A DNA stretch of 64,000 nucleotides from Leptolyngbya sp. FACHB-321 (GCF_014695975.1 NZ_JACJPI010000058.1:434001-498000), one strand, 5' to 3'. Counted from the first letter of the stretch, positions 36,542-46,326 are shown. Numbers and translations are program-made. The notes: generated by a model from the sequence alone, not told the origin.

Positions 36542-37951
36542 CTACGCAAATTGCACCACTTTGTTGTTGATGTTGATGCGATTTTCCCCAGTTGGGAAGC
36601 CAGCCTTACCATCGCCATCAAGGTCAACATTGGTGTGGATGTTCACATACAAGTTACCGGCAAGGAGCGCAGCTTGCTCTTCTGGTTTCAATTCAAACTC
36701 ACCTGTAATCGTGCCAGATTTGGGATCAATCACAGTGTTGTTGAAGAACCGCACCACGGTGGCATCAGCAAAGCTCCCACGACCATCTTCTGCTGGACTA
36801 AAGTGTAGATGCGTACCGGAAAGCACATTGCCTTCCACATCCTTCGGTACCTGCAAGAAGTTATTGATCAAAGACACCGGATCTGAACCATTGAGAATGG
36901 TTGCTTTGGGGTCAATGGCTGTCTCACCCTGGCTGAAAAGTGGGGCAGCGTCAAAGTTCTTGTACGAACCATTGGCACGCAGCACACCATCCTTCAACTC
37001 AAGCTTGATTTCGCTTGACCCAGGGCTATCATTTTTGAAGGGAAATTCAGTCGCACCGGACGCTGCTCCAGCAGTGTTGAATTTAAACCCATCATTGCCC
37101 ACATAGAGAAAGTCATTGCCTTTGCCGCCGATTAAGCGATCGTTCTCCTGTGTTCCAGTAAGTTGACCATTGCCACTTTGGCTTGCGAACCCAAGGTCTT
37201 GCAGTTCCTTCTCATTTAAGCTCTTGTTTGCTTGTCCAGTGAGCTTTGAAAAGTGACCTTCATTAAGGTCAGAGGCTTTAGTAAATGTCAACGCAGCGAG
37301 GATATGCCCACCTCGCTTGTCAATCACTAGTGCATTGTTTACAGAATCAAGCGGCTGCTCCAGCCCACCTTTACCGGGATTTTTGCCCTGTGCAATCACA
37401 ATATCTTTAGGGTTGATGCCTTGTAGCGCAAACCGATCCTTTGATGGATCAAAATCAAAAATCCGGTTAGTAGTTTCCTCACCTAGAATGATGGTGTCTC
37501 TACCAGTACCTGTGGTGATAGTGTTTAACCCCTGCCCTGCGCCTCGGATGACATCATTGCCACTACCAGAAATGACTGTATTGTTACCGCCACCGGGATT
37601 GAGAAAATCACCTTTATTGCCAAAAGTGTCTGTGAAAGAACCCTGTTTGCTAACTTGTTTAGCATTCAACGATCGAGCATTAGCAACGTTGTTTAAATCT
37701 ACATGGGTCTCAAAGACACCCACTTTGGGTCCATGATCGTGATCGTCAGGGTTCGTTACTGCTGTTGGCGTTGCTGCTTTTTCATCAGGTGAGAGCGTTT
37801 GATCCAGCGCTTGCTTAAGATCAGAATCCAATACAGAAGAACCTTTTGAACTACTGGCGATCGCACCCGCATTAGCTGTGCTGACTGATGGATCTGCTAT
37901 TCCACTAGCATTATGTTGTTCAGAATGGTTTTTGTGATCAAAGCCTTCCAT
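36542..37951 (-). CDS. CHRD-domain protein with RTX-like calcium repeats, likely type I secreted
   Basis: A 469-residue acidic protein without a signal peptide. Residues about 120-150 carry hemolysin-type repeats (NTVISGSGNDVIRGAGQG, TGTGRDTIILGE) followed by RIFDFDPSKDRFAL, a block common in cyanobacterial RTX proteins. The C-terminal 190 residues form a CHRD domain (DGVLRANGSYKNFD, GTHLHFSPAEDGRGSF, GNLYVNIHTN). Its location next to an HlyB-HlyD operon, and its lack of a signal peptide, suggest type I export. TAGGAG precedes the ATG. Shared AATTRGAACYAA motifs lie about 410 bases upstream. Confidence 0.87.
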   Translation of the reverse strand: MEGFDHKNHSEQHNASGIADPSVSTANAGAIASSSKGSSVLDSDLKQALDQTLSPDEKAATPTAVTNPDDHDHGPKVGVFETHVDLNNVANARSLNAKQVSKQGSFTDTFGNKGDFLNPGGGNNTVISGSGNDVIRGAGQGLNTITTGTGRDTIILGEETTNRIFDFDPSKDRFALQGINPKDIVIAQGKNPGKGGLEQPLDSVNNALVIDKRGGHILAALTFTKASDLNEGHFSKLTGQANKSLNEKELQDLGFASQSGNGQLTGTQENDRLIGGKGNDFLYVGNDGFKFNTAGAASGATEFPFKNDSPGSSEIKLELKDGVLRANGSYKNFDAAPLFSQGETAIDPKATILNGSDPVSLINNFLQVPKDVEGNVLSGTHLHFSPAEDGRGSFADATVVRFFNNTVIDPKSGTITGEFELKPEEQAALLAGNLYVNIHTNVDLDGDGKAGFPTGENRININNKVVQFA

Positions 37952-38359
37952 AAGAACTCCTAAAAGTTGAGAACAAGATGAAGAGACATCAAGACCGAAC
38001 GTTAAAGTCTAGCTTCAGAAGCGCCTTTAGCTACCAAGGCATACATTGTAGAAGCTGAATACCAATAGTTCTAAAGTTTGAACGAACTGGTATGGTAGTC
38101 AGCTATGCACTAGCTTGAAGTCTTACAATTCAATCGAGGTAAATGCAAAAGGACTAACAGACCGCTCTACTGGCATAAGATGATGAGTGGTTTGAGCAAT
38201 ATAGCGTCTGTGAAATCTGTGAAAGTGAAAAACTAATGAAGCCTCTAGAGACTTGCAATCCTTTACAATCAGTCATTGTCGTCTCTTCGTTTCAACTATA
38301 GCAAATGCACACCCATTGGCAAGGCTAAATCAGCCAATTTTGAAACTAAATTGATAATT

Positions 38360-38392
38360 AATTGGAACTAACATCTCTATTTGGTTCTAATT
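38360..38392. promoter_or_regulatory. inverted pair of AATTRGAACYAA motifs
   Basis: AATTGGAACTAA (38360-38371) faces TTGGTTCTAATT (38381-38392), an imperfect dyad separated by nine bases. The same 12-mer occurs as an inverted pair upstream of the exporter operon and the second RTX gene (44574-44719). It lies upstream of the CHRD gene, inside the gap to the exporter operon's terminator. Likely a shared regulator site; the regulator is unknown. Confidence 0.5.
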
Positions 38393-38530
38393 GGTCAATC
38401 AGTTGCGTGGACTTGTGATTGTAAGCGTTGCTAAAAATGGAAATGAAGGCGAATTTTGTGATTTATCTTTGTCCCTTATCCATAGCGATAAGAGCATCAG
38501 CAGACTTGTTCATGCGTCCTGTGCGAGTAA

Positions 38531-38577
38531 ACTGCATAAAAATATCCCCCAAATGCTCTTAAAAAGCGTTTGGGGGA
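38531..38577 (-). terminator. strong rho-independent terminator of the secretion operon
   Basis: On the minus strand TCCCCCAAACGC pairs with GCATTTGGGGGA (arms 38577-38566 and 38556-38545, one wobble), followed by TATTTTTATG. It lies 39 bases beyond the stop of the 50-residue peptide gene, so that gene is inside the operon. Confidence 0.85.
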
Positions 38578-38615
38578 CAAGGAGAGAGAAATTCTGCCAG
38601 TTAGGCATTCCATCT

Positions 38616-38768
38616 TTAATCGTGTAGTAAGTGCTGCTTAGCAAGATGCTGCTTGAACTGAGCGGGCATTCCATTTGCTAAAGAGGCGATCGAAGCAAGA
38701 TGAAAAATGGCTATTGTACCTGCGACACTACTGATAAAAAGGATAGAAGTCAGGATGGTTTGACGCAT
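38616..38768 (-). CDS. small (50-residue) secreted or membrane peptide in the secretion operon
   Basis: An ATG at 38768 opens a 50-codon frame ending TAA at 38618-38616. The product starts MRQTILTSILFISSVAGTIA, a signal-peptide or membrane stretch continuing IFHLASIASLANG, and ends in a short basic tail, MPAQFKQHLAKQHLLHD. A ribosome-binding site GAAGGTGG lies about ten bases upstream and overlaps the end of hlyD, 20 bases away. A terminator follows directly. Placement, ribosome-binding site and amphipathic tail support a real gene. It could be an exported peptide or a small subunit of the exporter; no family is recognised. Confidence 0.65.
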   Translation of the reverse strand: MRQTILTSILFISSVAGTIAIFHLASIASLANGMPAQFKQHLAKQHLLHD

Positions 38769-38788
38769 TTTTAATTTCCACCTTCGCG

Positions 38789-40261
38789 TTAACGAACGGA
38801 TTTGAGACCATCAAATGCCTTAGTAATTTCCTCGGTAACGTAAGTAATCGGAGCACGCTGCCGCACTTTGACCAGAGCCGCAATACTCATACCAGGGGTG
38901 AGGGGTAATCGCTTTGATTTGCGTTCTATAAACTGGCGATCGAGGCGTACTTCGATCGGGAAGACAGTGGCACCTGGAGCTTGTTCGCTCAACTTGACTG
39001 CTTCACTACCAACTTTTGAGACAATCCCTTTAAGCGAACCATATTCAGTAAATGGATAGGCATCAACCCGAACATCGACGGGCATACCAACATGGACATT
39101 GGCAATATCGGCGTTAGCAACTTTGACCTGGGCAGTGAGTGCTTCGTTAGGCACGACTTGCAGCAGCGTCTGACCTGCCTGAGAAACAACGCCTGGAAGC
39201 TTAGGTCCCAATTCAAACACAACACCATCAGTGGGAGCGCGTAAGTCCTGCGCTTTTAGGTCGAGTTGCACCTGGCTTAATTTGCTATTGACCGCAATCA
39301 ATTGCTGCTGGCTGTCTTTGATTGTGGTATCAAATCTTGTATCTAATTCGGCTAACTGCCGTTGTAAATCTTGCAGCATTTCATTCATCGTCCTGCCTTC
39401 TTCAGCTCTGGTCTGGACGCGGCTAATCTCTAACTGCTGCTTTTTTAAGAAATTTTGGGTGCGTTGACTTTGAAGTTCGCTCACACCAACATTGCGCTGA
39501 AGTAAAGTAATGCGAGAAATAGCGCCTTGATCTACTAGGGGTTTTAGCCGTGCAATTAGTTCTTGCTCTGTTTGCAATTGGAATTCTGTTTGCGTTCGCT
39601 GTGCATTGGTTTCATTAATTTTTGCCTGGATGTCTGCTTCCTGTAAATTGCCAATGTATTGTCGATCGCGCCATTGCCGTTCAAACAGGTCGTATCGCTG
39701 ACGTTGCTCTGGAGAGAGTTTGCTGGGGTTGCCTGAAAGTTGAGCCACCAGCAGCATACGCATTTGCACCTGGTTCATTAATTCTGGTGGCATCCCAGCC
39801 CAGTGTTTGCCTAAGGATTCCATTGAGCGCCCTTCTCGTACTGTGCGTAGTACTGCGATTTCTTTCACTAAGCGATCGCGCTGAAGTAGCAATTCTTGGA
39901 GTTGATTGTAGAGGGCAGTTTTATCTAATTGCATTAATAACTGACCCTGTTTTACTTCTTGCCCTTCCCGCACTAGCACTGCCGTTACTACACCACCCGC
40001 ACGTGATTGAATAATCTGCGATTGCGAGAGTGGCTCTAGTTTGCCGGTTGCCGTTACAACAACATCCACACGTGCCACGATCGACCACCCAGCACCGGCA
40101 GCAATACCAACTAAAATCACTTGTGTGATGAGTTTTGTCCAGGGTGCTATGGGTGGCAACGTAATGGTTTTAATTTCCAGATTTTGCTCAACCTGATCCA
40201 ACTTTTTTCGGTAATGCTTTTGCAATGCCTCAAAGGGATTAGCTAACCAGTGACGGGTCAT
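38789..40261 (-). CDS. HlyD-family periplasmic adaptor (type I secretion)
   Basis: About 490 residues from the ATG at 40261, which has GGAG nine bases upstream; the frame is open further to 40426 but that would overlap the exporter gene. One membrane span (LITQVILVGIAAGAGWSIVARV, about 42-64) is followed by a lipoyl half (TGKLEPLSQSQIIQSRAGGVVTAVLVREGQEVKQGQLLMQLD), a long coiled coil with heptads rich in Gln and Glu (about 120-330), and the return half (LRAPTDGVVFELGPKLPGVVSQAGQTLLQVVPNE). It bridges the ABC exporter and an outer-membrane TolC pore, which is not in the window. Confidence 0.92.
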   Translation of the reverse strand: MTRHWLANPFEALQKHYRKKLDQVEQNLEIKTITLPPIAPWTKLITQVILVGIAAGAGWSIVARVDVVVTATGKLEPLSQSQIIQSRAGGVVTAVLVREGQEVKQGQLLMQLDKTALYNQLQELLLQRDRLVKEIAVLRTVREGRSMESLGKHWAGMPPELMNQVQMRMLLVAQLSGNPSKLSPEQRQRYDLFERQWRDRQYIGNLQEADIQAKINETNAQRTQTEFQLQTEQELIARLKPLVDQGAISRITLLQRNVGVSELQSQRTQNFLKKQQLEISRVQTRAEEGRTMNEMLQDLQRQLAELDTRFDTTIKDSQQQLIAVNSKLSQVQLDLKAQDLRAPTDGVVFELGPKLPGVVSQAGQTLLQVVPNEALTAQVKVANADIANVHVGMPVDVRVDAYPFTEYGSLKGIVSKVGSEAVKLSEQAPGATVFPIEVRLDRQFIERKSKRLPLTPGMSIAALVKVRQRAPITYVTEEITKAFDGLKSVR

Positions 40262-40370
40262 AACTTTTCTCCAAATGAATTGAGGAGTGAGGAGTGAGGG
40301 GTAAGGAGAGCAGTGTTGCGTTGGTTTTGACCACTCAGCGCGAATCGCTAGGTACTGTTTTGCCAGTGTT

Positions 40371-43300
40371 CTATGCTTCGCGTGATTGTTGTGAGTAGAG
40401 GCAGTAATAGAGCTGGCGCTTGGCAATCAACTCTTGATGCGTTCCCTGTTCGGCGATAATGCCTGCTTGCATGAAGAGAATTCGATCGGCATGGGCAATC
40501 GTATTGAGGCGATGGGTGATGAAAAAGCACGTGCGCCCTTGAAAGCGCTGCATCAAATTTTGGCAGACTCGTCGTTCGGTTTCGTAATCAAGGGCACTGG
40601 TTGCTTCATCAAAAATCAAGAGTCGGGGGTTGCGGATAACAACACGGGCGATCGCAATGCGCTGCCGTTGCCCGCCTGAAATTGCCGAACCACGTTCACC
40701 AATCTGTGTTGCATAACCATCCGGTAATTGCATGATGAAATCATGTGCTTCGGCAACTCGTGCTGCTTCAATCACAAGTTCATCCGGCAGATCTTCAAAT
40801 AAGGCAATATTGTCGCGGATGGTGCCTTGAAACAGCACAGCATCTTGCGAAACAATGCCTACTTGCGATCGCAAGGAATTCAAATCCACTTTATTGACAT
40901 CATAGCCATCAATAGTAATACTGCCCGACTGGGGCAAATACAACCGAGGTAACAGCTTCATCAACGTACTTTTGCCAGAGCCACTCTGCCCAACAATACC
41001 TACAAACGTGCCGGGCGGTACATCTAGAGATACATTCATCAATTGCAGTTGTCCTGGCTTGAACCCAAAGCTCACATCTTGAAACTGGATGCGCCCGTCG
41101 ATCGCAGGTAAACGCAGGAATGCTTTTTCCTGGGACAGTTCACCTTCCATCGGCGCATCGGCAATATCTGCCAATAGTTCCATCGAAAGGGATGTCTCTT
41201 GAAAGCGCTGCCAGAGCCTTGCAAGACGCAGTAGCGGTCCTGTCACGTAACCTGTGAGAATGCGGAAGGCAATTAAGCCACCCAGCGATAGTTCTCCTTT
41301 CAATACCAGCCCAGCACCCACCCACAGCACCAGCAAGCTGCTAATCGTATTCAAAAATTGACTGTATGAGAAGAAAATGGTGTTGATGGTTGAAGTGGTG
41401 AAGCCACTGGTGAGATATTGCACGTAGCGATCGCGCCAAGTCGCTTCAACGAGGGATTCCATATGTTGGGCTTTGACAGAGGCAATACCACCCAGCACTT
41501 CCACCATATACGATTGTACTTTTGCACCCTGCTCTGCCTTAGTACGAATCAGTTTTTGCTGAACGGTAGACATAAGCAGCGTCGAAATAATCACGATCGG
41601 TACCGTTGCCAGGACACAAAGGGTTAGCTGAGCGCTGTAGAGAACCATCACGCCAATATAAAACACCGAAAAGATGACATCCATCACGGTAGTAATGGCT
41701 GTATCAGTCATAAACTGGCGAATGTTCTCTAGTTCCAGTAATCGTGACGATAATTCGCCAACCGGACGTTTTTCAAAAAAGTTGAGTGGTAAATGCAACA
41801 AGTGGCGAATCAATTCCACACCCAGATGTAAATCCATTCGGTTAGTGGTACTGAGCAATAAATACGTGCGTAAGATTGTTAAGATCCCTTCTACAAAGGC
41901 AAACGAAACCATCAAGATGCCAAACATAGACATGGCATCGGCATTTGCCTTGATGATGACGTTATCAATTACTTGTTGGATTAGCAGTGGGTTGGCTAAA
42001 CCCAAAAGCTGAATCACGACCGAAGCCAGCAAAACCTGCGCCAGTGTGCCCCGTTGCTTTGCGACTAACGGTAAAAACCAATCAAAGCCGAACCGCTTAG
42101 TCGGTGTGGTAGCAAACCGCTCCAGAACGATCGCCCGACAGCTTGCCGTTTCACGGGTGCCTGTAGCACTGGCATCCAGCGTTAAACGAGAGGCTAACTC
42201 AGTAGGGGCAAGTCGCAGCAAACCCGTGCGCGGTGAACCCAGTACAGCCGTTGTTGCTGTTGCATCATGCAGTACCGCGAGAATATTGCTGCACTCAACT
42301 AGCGCGGGCGTTGTGAGCCGATTAATGCCACCTGCTGTTGGTGTAAAGCGCACGATATAAGCATTCAGACCGAGCGCCTGAGCAATACGGACATAGAGAT
42401 CAAAGGGTTCAAATTTCTCGATCGCCTGCTGCTTGAGCGAACGGCGTAACGAATCGGGACGAAAGGGAATTTGTAAACGTTCACAAACCATCCCGAAACA
42501 AGCGACCACATCTTCAATTAGGTCAGGCGCGGTCGATCGCCAAATGGGATAGGTTTTAGACGCGGTAATGTCAGGGAGATTTCCAGTTGCTACTGGCTCT
42601 GTCAGGTTCACGAAAGCATCGGTCGGAGCCAGTAGTTGTTGATTGGTTGGTGCAGCGGCAGGCAAGCCAGAAGCTGACTGATGCAACACAGCCGAAGCCA
42701 AACACGTGCGATCGATTCCCAGTAGCCGTACGGGAAACCGTGATGGATGAATTAGCTGTAATTGCTCGACATTCCCCACAGATGCGCCAATCGGCAAGTT
42801 GAGCGCTGCACCACCACTCACTAACCAAACCCGATCAGGCGATAGTTTGCGAGCTAGCGCTTCCACCGTCTCCGTCTCGGGATACCAGTGCTGCGCCACC
42901 GCTAACTTCTCACGCTCGATATGATGGACAACTTCCGTTAGATTAATGCCAGCCGTGCGATCGGGCATCTTAGAGAGGGCGCGAGACAGTGTATCAAACA
43001 ATTCCATCAAGCTCACGCGCCGCATCAACACAGGTAGCAAGTGTTCTAATGCCAGCGTTTCAAATGCATCAGCAGACAGTGCCATGGTCAACACTTCACG
43101 ATCGGTATCTGGAGCCGCCATCGCTGCCCGCACGGAACCAGCCGAAACACGCCGCAGCAAGCTATCCCAACCGATCACCGTACCATCACCCACCACTTCT
43201 AAGGTTGGGCTTTGGTAGGATGTAGGACCAAGAATCCGCACCCGCTCCTGTACCACACAGTGAACGACTGAGGGGAGTTCTCTAGAAGGATAAATCAATT

Positions 43301-43433
43301 CTCCGGGTTGAAACGAACACAACTGGAGGTTTGGAGCGATCGTTTTCTGTAAATGGGCAGGGAGATGATTGAAGGGCCACGCTGCAAAAAAATCTGTCAG
43401 AAACGCTTGTATCGGTGCTTCAACCTGCATCAT
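40371..43433 (-). CDS. HlyB-type ABC exporter with N-terminal cNMP-like and inactive C39-like domains
   Basis: About 1020 residues from the paired ATGs at 43433 (TTG at 43460 also possible). Residues about 15-150 resemble a cyclic-nucleotide-binding fold (FQPGELIYPSRELPSVVHCVVQERVRILG). A region near 305-420 has the layout of a C39 peptidase but without the Cys and His, so it is a C39-like substrate-docking domain. Six membrane helices follow (QVLLASVVIQLLGLANPLLIQQVID onward), then an intact ATPase: GQSGSGKST, SGGQRQR, LLIFDEATSALD, and H-loop ITHRLNTI. It exports unfolded protein with the HlyD adaptor. This cNMP-C39-ABC architecture with a PpiC partner is a cyanobacterial type I system. Confidence 0.92.
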   Translation of the reverse strand: MMQVEAPIQAFLTDFFAAWPFNHLPAHLQKTIAPNLQLCSFQPGELIYPSRELPSVVHCVVQERVRILGPTSYQSPTLEVVGDGTVIGWDSLLRRVSAGSVRAAMAAPDTDREVLTMALSADAFETLALEHLLPVLMRRVSLMELFDTLSRALSKMPDRTAGINLTEVVHHIEREKLAVAQHWYPETETVEALARKLSPDRVWLVSGGAALNLPIGASVGNVEQLQLIHPSRFPVRLLGIDRTCLASAVLHQSASGLPAAAPTNQQLLAPTDAFVNLTEPVATGNLPDITASKTYPIWRSTAPDLIEDVVACFGMVCERLQIPFRPDSLRRSLKQQAIEKFEPFDLYVRIAQALGLNAYIVRFTPTAGGINRLTTPALVECSNILAVLHDATATTAVLGSPRTGLLRLAPTELASRLTLDASATGTRETASCRAIVLERFATTPTKRFGFDWFLPLVAKQRGTLAQVLLASVVIQLLGLANPLLIQQVIDNVIIKANADAMSMFGILMVSFAFVEGILTILRTYLLLSTTNRMDLHLGVELIRHLLHLPLNFFEKRPVGELSSRLLELENIRQFMTDTAITTVMDVIFSVFYIGVMVLYSAQLTLCVLATVPIVIISTLLMSTVQQKLIRTKAEQGAKVQSYMVEVLGGIASVKAQHMESLVEATWRDRYVQYLTSGFTTSTINTIFFSYSQFLNTISSLLVLWVGAGLVLKGELSLGGLIAFRILTGYVTGPLLRLARLWQRFQETSLSMELLADIADAPMEGELSQEKAFLRLPAIDGRIQFQDVSFGFKPGQLQLMNVSLDVPPGTFVGIVGQSGSGKSTLMKLLPRLYLPQSGSITIDGYDVNKVDLNSLRSQVGIVSQDAVLFQGTIRDNIALFEDLPDELVIEAARVAEAHDFIMQLPDGYATQIGERGSAISGGQRQRIAIARVVIRNPRLLIFDEATSALDYETERRVCQNLMQRFQGRTCFFITHRLNTIAHADRILFMQAGIIAEQGTHQELIAKRQLYYCLYSQQSREA

Positions 43434-43463
43434 CGCTGTAAACCCTTGTGCATTCTTCAAGTC

Positions 43464-44300
43464 TTAATGTGCTGCTACGGGCAGTCGTTCGTTTGCCTGT
43501 GATGGTATCGTCTGTGATAGCAACGGCTCTGATTCCACTGCCTCTGCTGGCACGTTTGTTTGTATTGCGATCGTCCCTGGTGTCTGTGTCATTGCTCTAA
43601 TTTGAGCTTGCAGCCACTGGTTATAAAGACGATTGATTACATCAGCGCGCGTTGCTTCAGTTAACCGTGCGGCAGTAAAGCGCTCTAGCCGCACAACCCA
43701 AAAACTATCTGCAACGGGTACTGGACCGTAGACTGTGCCAATCTGCTCACTACGAAACAGTGCTGCGACCTCGATCGGCAGCGTTGCCAATGGCACTGGA
43801 CCCACCCAACCACTTGTCAAGCGTTCTCGCCCTACAGAATACTGCTGTGCCAGTTGAGCAAAATCTGCTCCATCATCGCGTAGCTGAAAATAGAGTTCCT
43901 GCGCTAAGGACAAATTAGTGAGCTGGATTAATGAGTATTCCACCTGATCCATCTCAGCCTTACACCGCAAAAACTCTGATTCAACCTGGTCACCAAACCG
44001 AAGCTGCTTGAATTTCTGTAGCTGTAATTCCCGCAGCACCACAGACTTGAAGTAATCTAGTGTGACTCCTTTAAGCTGACACCACTGACTGATAAAACCA
44101 TCAAAGTCATCGGGTACTGGAACCTCAGTATTGCCAAAGAGAGTGTGAAATAACTCCTGTTTTGACAAGGGTACGTTCTGAAGCACCTCATCTATCAGAA
44201 TCTGCCCGACCATTGTTTCTAGAAGCTGATACCGAATCAAAGCCGAAATAATTTGATCGCCATCTAATGTGCGATCGCCAATCTTCAAATAGTTGCTCAT
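43464..44300 (-). CDS. PpiC/SurA-like peptidyl-prolyl isomerase of the secretion operon
   Basis: About 278 residues from the ATG at 44300; the longer TTG start at 44339 looks weaker. The N-terminal helical part (ISALIRYQLLETMVGQILIDEVL, LFGNTEVPVPDDFDGFISQWCQLKG) is SurA-like, and the parvulin-like domain follows (ELYFQLRDDGADFAQLAQQYSVGRERLTSGWVGPVPLATLP, FWVVRLERFTAARLTEATRADV). No signal peptide, so it probably acts in the cytosol, holding cargo unfolded for the exporter, which starts a few bases downstream. It is the first gene of the operon and divergent from the RTX gene. Confidence 0.85.
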   Translation of the reverse strand: MSNYLKIGDRTLDGDQIISALIRYQLLETMVGQILIDEVLQNVPLSKQELFHTLFGNTEVPVPDDFDGFISQWCQLKGVTLDYFKSVVLRELQLQKFKQLRFGDQVESEFLRCKAEMDQVEYSLIQLTNLSLAQELYFQLRDDGADFAQLAQQYSVGRERLTSGWVGPVPLATLPIEVAALFRSEQIGTVYGPVPVADSFWVVRLERFTAARLTEATRADVINRLYNQWLQAQIRAMTQTPGTIAIQTNVPAEAVESEPLLSQTIPSQANERLPVAAH

Positions 44301-44573
44301 AGCAAAAGCTTTACCCTGTGTGAACCGCACTTGCTGCAAAGGTGTAAGCAGCGATCGGTTAGCTAGCCATTTACTGCCTCAACAGTACTGCCTTGCAGCA
44401 CAAATCCTTGTCACAGTCGCACCCATTTATCTAAACCTGAAAGCGTCGATCGTCAGTATGCCAAAGCACCTATGTGCCGAACGATGCAGACCGACCATCA
44501 TCAAACTCACGAGGGGACGGATTATACTTATGCACCGACCCAAACAATAACACAATCATTTGCGTCATCACTT

Positions 44574-44719
44574 AATTAGAACCAATTTTCTAACTGTTCT
44601 AGTTAAATAAGGATCGATCCGGTCAATTTGCTCTAAACCGCCTCTATAGCTAGCATCAAACAAAACAACGTGCAAGGTAAAAATCAACTAGAACCACTTT
44701 TGCAAACTTGGTTCCAATT
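44574..44719. promoter_or_regulatory. cluster of AATTRGAACYAA motifs between the exporter operon and the RTX gene
   Basis: AATTAGAACCAA at 44574-44585 and TTGGTTCCAATT (inverse of AATTGGAACCAA) at 44708-44719 are near-perfect copies; AACTAGAACCAC at 44686-44697 is a weaker one. The rest of the 44301-45300 gap is AT-rich with no gene seen. The motif recurs upstream of the CHRD gene. Confidence 0.5.
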
Positions 44720-45300
44720 AATCTATTTCTGGGTTCGTGGTCAAAAAAAGCACATCTAGATTACGGCGCTATTTGTAGTCGTCTGTCAGAAAAGCTGGAA
44801 ACTTCTGTGAAAGCGAGGAGCCTAGCGAAAATTGCGTTGCACTACTACTGAGGTAGCTAAGTATAAAATAATCATGAACCTTGTGAAAAGTTCTGAGAAT
44901 TTCAGGTTGGCTAAAGCCTTATATTTTCTTTACTCTTGATACAGAGTGGTATTGCACTACTACTCACGTGCAGGTGCGAGCTACCAGTTATACTCATCAA
45001 CCAGTGCTGGAGACGCTTCTAACGCTCTCTTAAGCAGCCTGCTCAACCTTTTCACCAGTTTTTTCTGCTCTTGCGATCGCGCTGTCTCGATTGTCTCAAT
45101 GCGGCTAGACAAGCTACATGACACACTACGGCTAGCACAGTGTGTAGAAATCCCCTGGTTTTTAGCACTACGCTATCCTGTAGCAGCGTAAGGGTGAGAA
45201 AGAGCACATTCATATATCTGGTGTTAGTTCATGTTCGTCAGATGAGCATTGGCACTCTCAGTTCGATGAAAGCAATTTAACCAATTACGAGGAAATAAGC

Positions 45301-46233
45301 ATGGGTATTAGCGCACAGATTGGGCTAGACGCAATTTTGTCCCTATTGCAAAACAATCCAACCTCACTGCTGGGACAGGCTCAATTCCCAGGTGGTCTTA
45401 ACGCAGCAACTGACCCAGCGGCTGGGATTAATTTTCTTGGGGATGCAGGAGATAACATTGCCATTACTGGCTCAAGTGGCGATCTTTTGAAGGTAGGCAA
45501 CGACCTTATGCTCGGCGGTGATGGTAATGATTTGCTGGCTTCAGGAGGTGGTAACGACGCGCTGTTTGGTGGCAATGGCAACGATCGGCTTCAAGCTGAC
45601 GATGGTAATGACGTTGTGTTTGGCGACGCGGGTAGTGACGAACTCTTTGGCGGCTCTGGCAACGATATTCTCGCTGGCGGTGTAGGTAGTGATTTGCTCG
45701 AAGGTCAAGAGGGCACCGATGTCCTCATTGGCGGTGATACACAAGATCTCATGAGAGGCGGTGAGGGGCAAGATCTGTTTGTGTACGAAGGTAATCTGTT
45801 TGCCAATGGCACCCCTGCCCTTGCAGGACAAACCGGCATTAATGTGCTGAACACACCAGATGTAATCCTGGACTATACAGTTGGTGAAGACAAATTTGCG
45901 TTGGCTCAAGCGGATTTAGGTCTGGATGCGATTACGTTTCAGAAAGGGCAAGCGTCTGAAATTGCAACCGATGGCAACGTTATTGTGCTGACCAATCCCT
46001 TTGCTGCGGCTGGGGCGGCTGCACGCGCTATCGCTAACAACCCCAACATCACAGCCGATGAAGGCGCATTTGTTTACTTCAACTCAACGTTGGGGCTGAC
46101 CCGGCTCGTCTACTCTAAAGACCTCAGCGACGGTGGAGATATCAGCGTTCTTGCTAATTTGGACAACCAGCGTGGCGAGGCTGGACTGGCAAACGTGGCA
46201 AACTTTTCGGCAAATGATTTTGCTCTGGTTTAG
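45301..46233 (+). CDS. RTX calcium-binding protein, likely type I secretion cargo
   Basis: A 310-residue acidic protein without a signal peptide. Residues about 60-160 are tandem RTX nonapeptides of the GGxGxDxLx type (LGGDGNDLLASGGGNDALFGGNGNDRL and on to RGGEGQDLFVYEG), which bind calcium and fold outside the cell. A C-terminal beta-rich region (VILDYTVGEDKFALAQADLGLDAITF ... FVYFNSTLGLTRLVYSKD) ends in ANFSANDFALV, a hydrophobic tail typical of type I signals. GAGGAAAT precedes the ATG. The exporter operon is divergent from it, which makes it the natural cargo. Confidence 0.9.
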   Translation: MGISAQIGLDAILSLLQNNPTSLLGQAQFPGGLNAATDPAAGINFLGDAGDNIAITGSSGDLLKVGNDLMLGGDGNDLLASGGGNDALFGGNGNDRLQADDGNDVVFGDAGSDELFGGSGNDILAGGVGSDLLEGQEGTDVLIGGDTQDLMRGGEGQDLFVYEGNLFANGTPALAGQTGINVLNTPDVILDYTVGEDKFALAQADLGLDAITFQKGQASEIATDGNVIVLTNPFAAAGAAARAIANNPNITADEGAFVYFNSTLGLTRLVYSKDLSDGGDISVLANLDNQRGEAGLANVANFSANDFALV

Positions 46234-46326
46234 CCGTTGTATCGGGTTTGTGCGTTAGCAAGATCGATGCGGTGCTGCTGTAACACAGTAGTACAAGCCG
46301 CTCCATCCTTAAGCGATCGCATGACT

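Noticed and set aside
40262-40426. Longer HlyD start overlapping the exporter gene
   Set aside because: The extra N-terminus is low complexity, part of it comes from a purine repeat, and the ATG at 40261 has a good ribosome-binding site.
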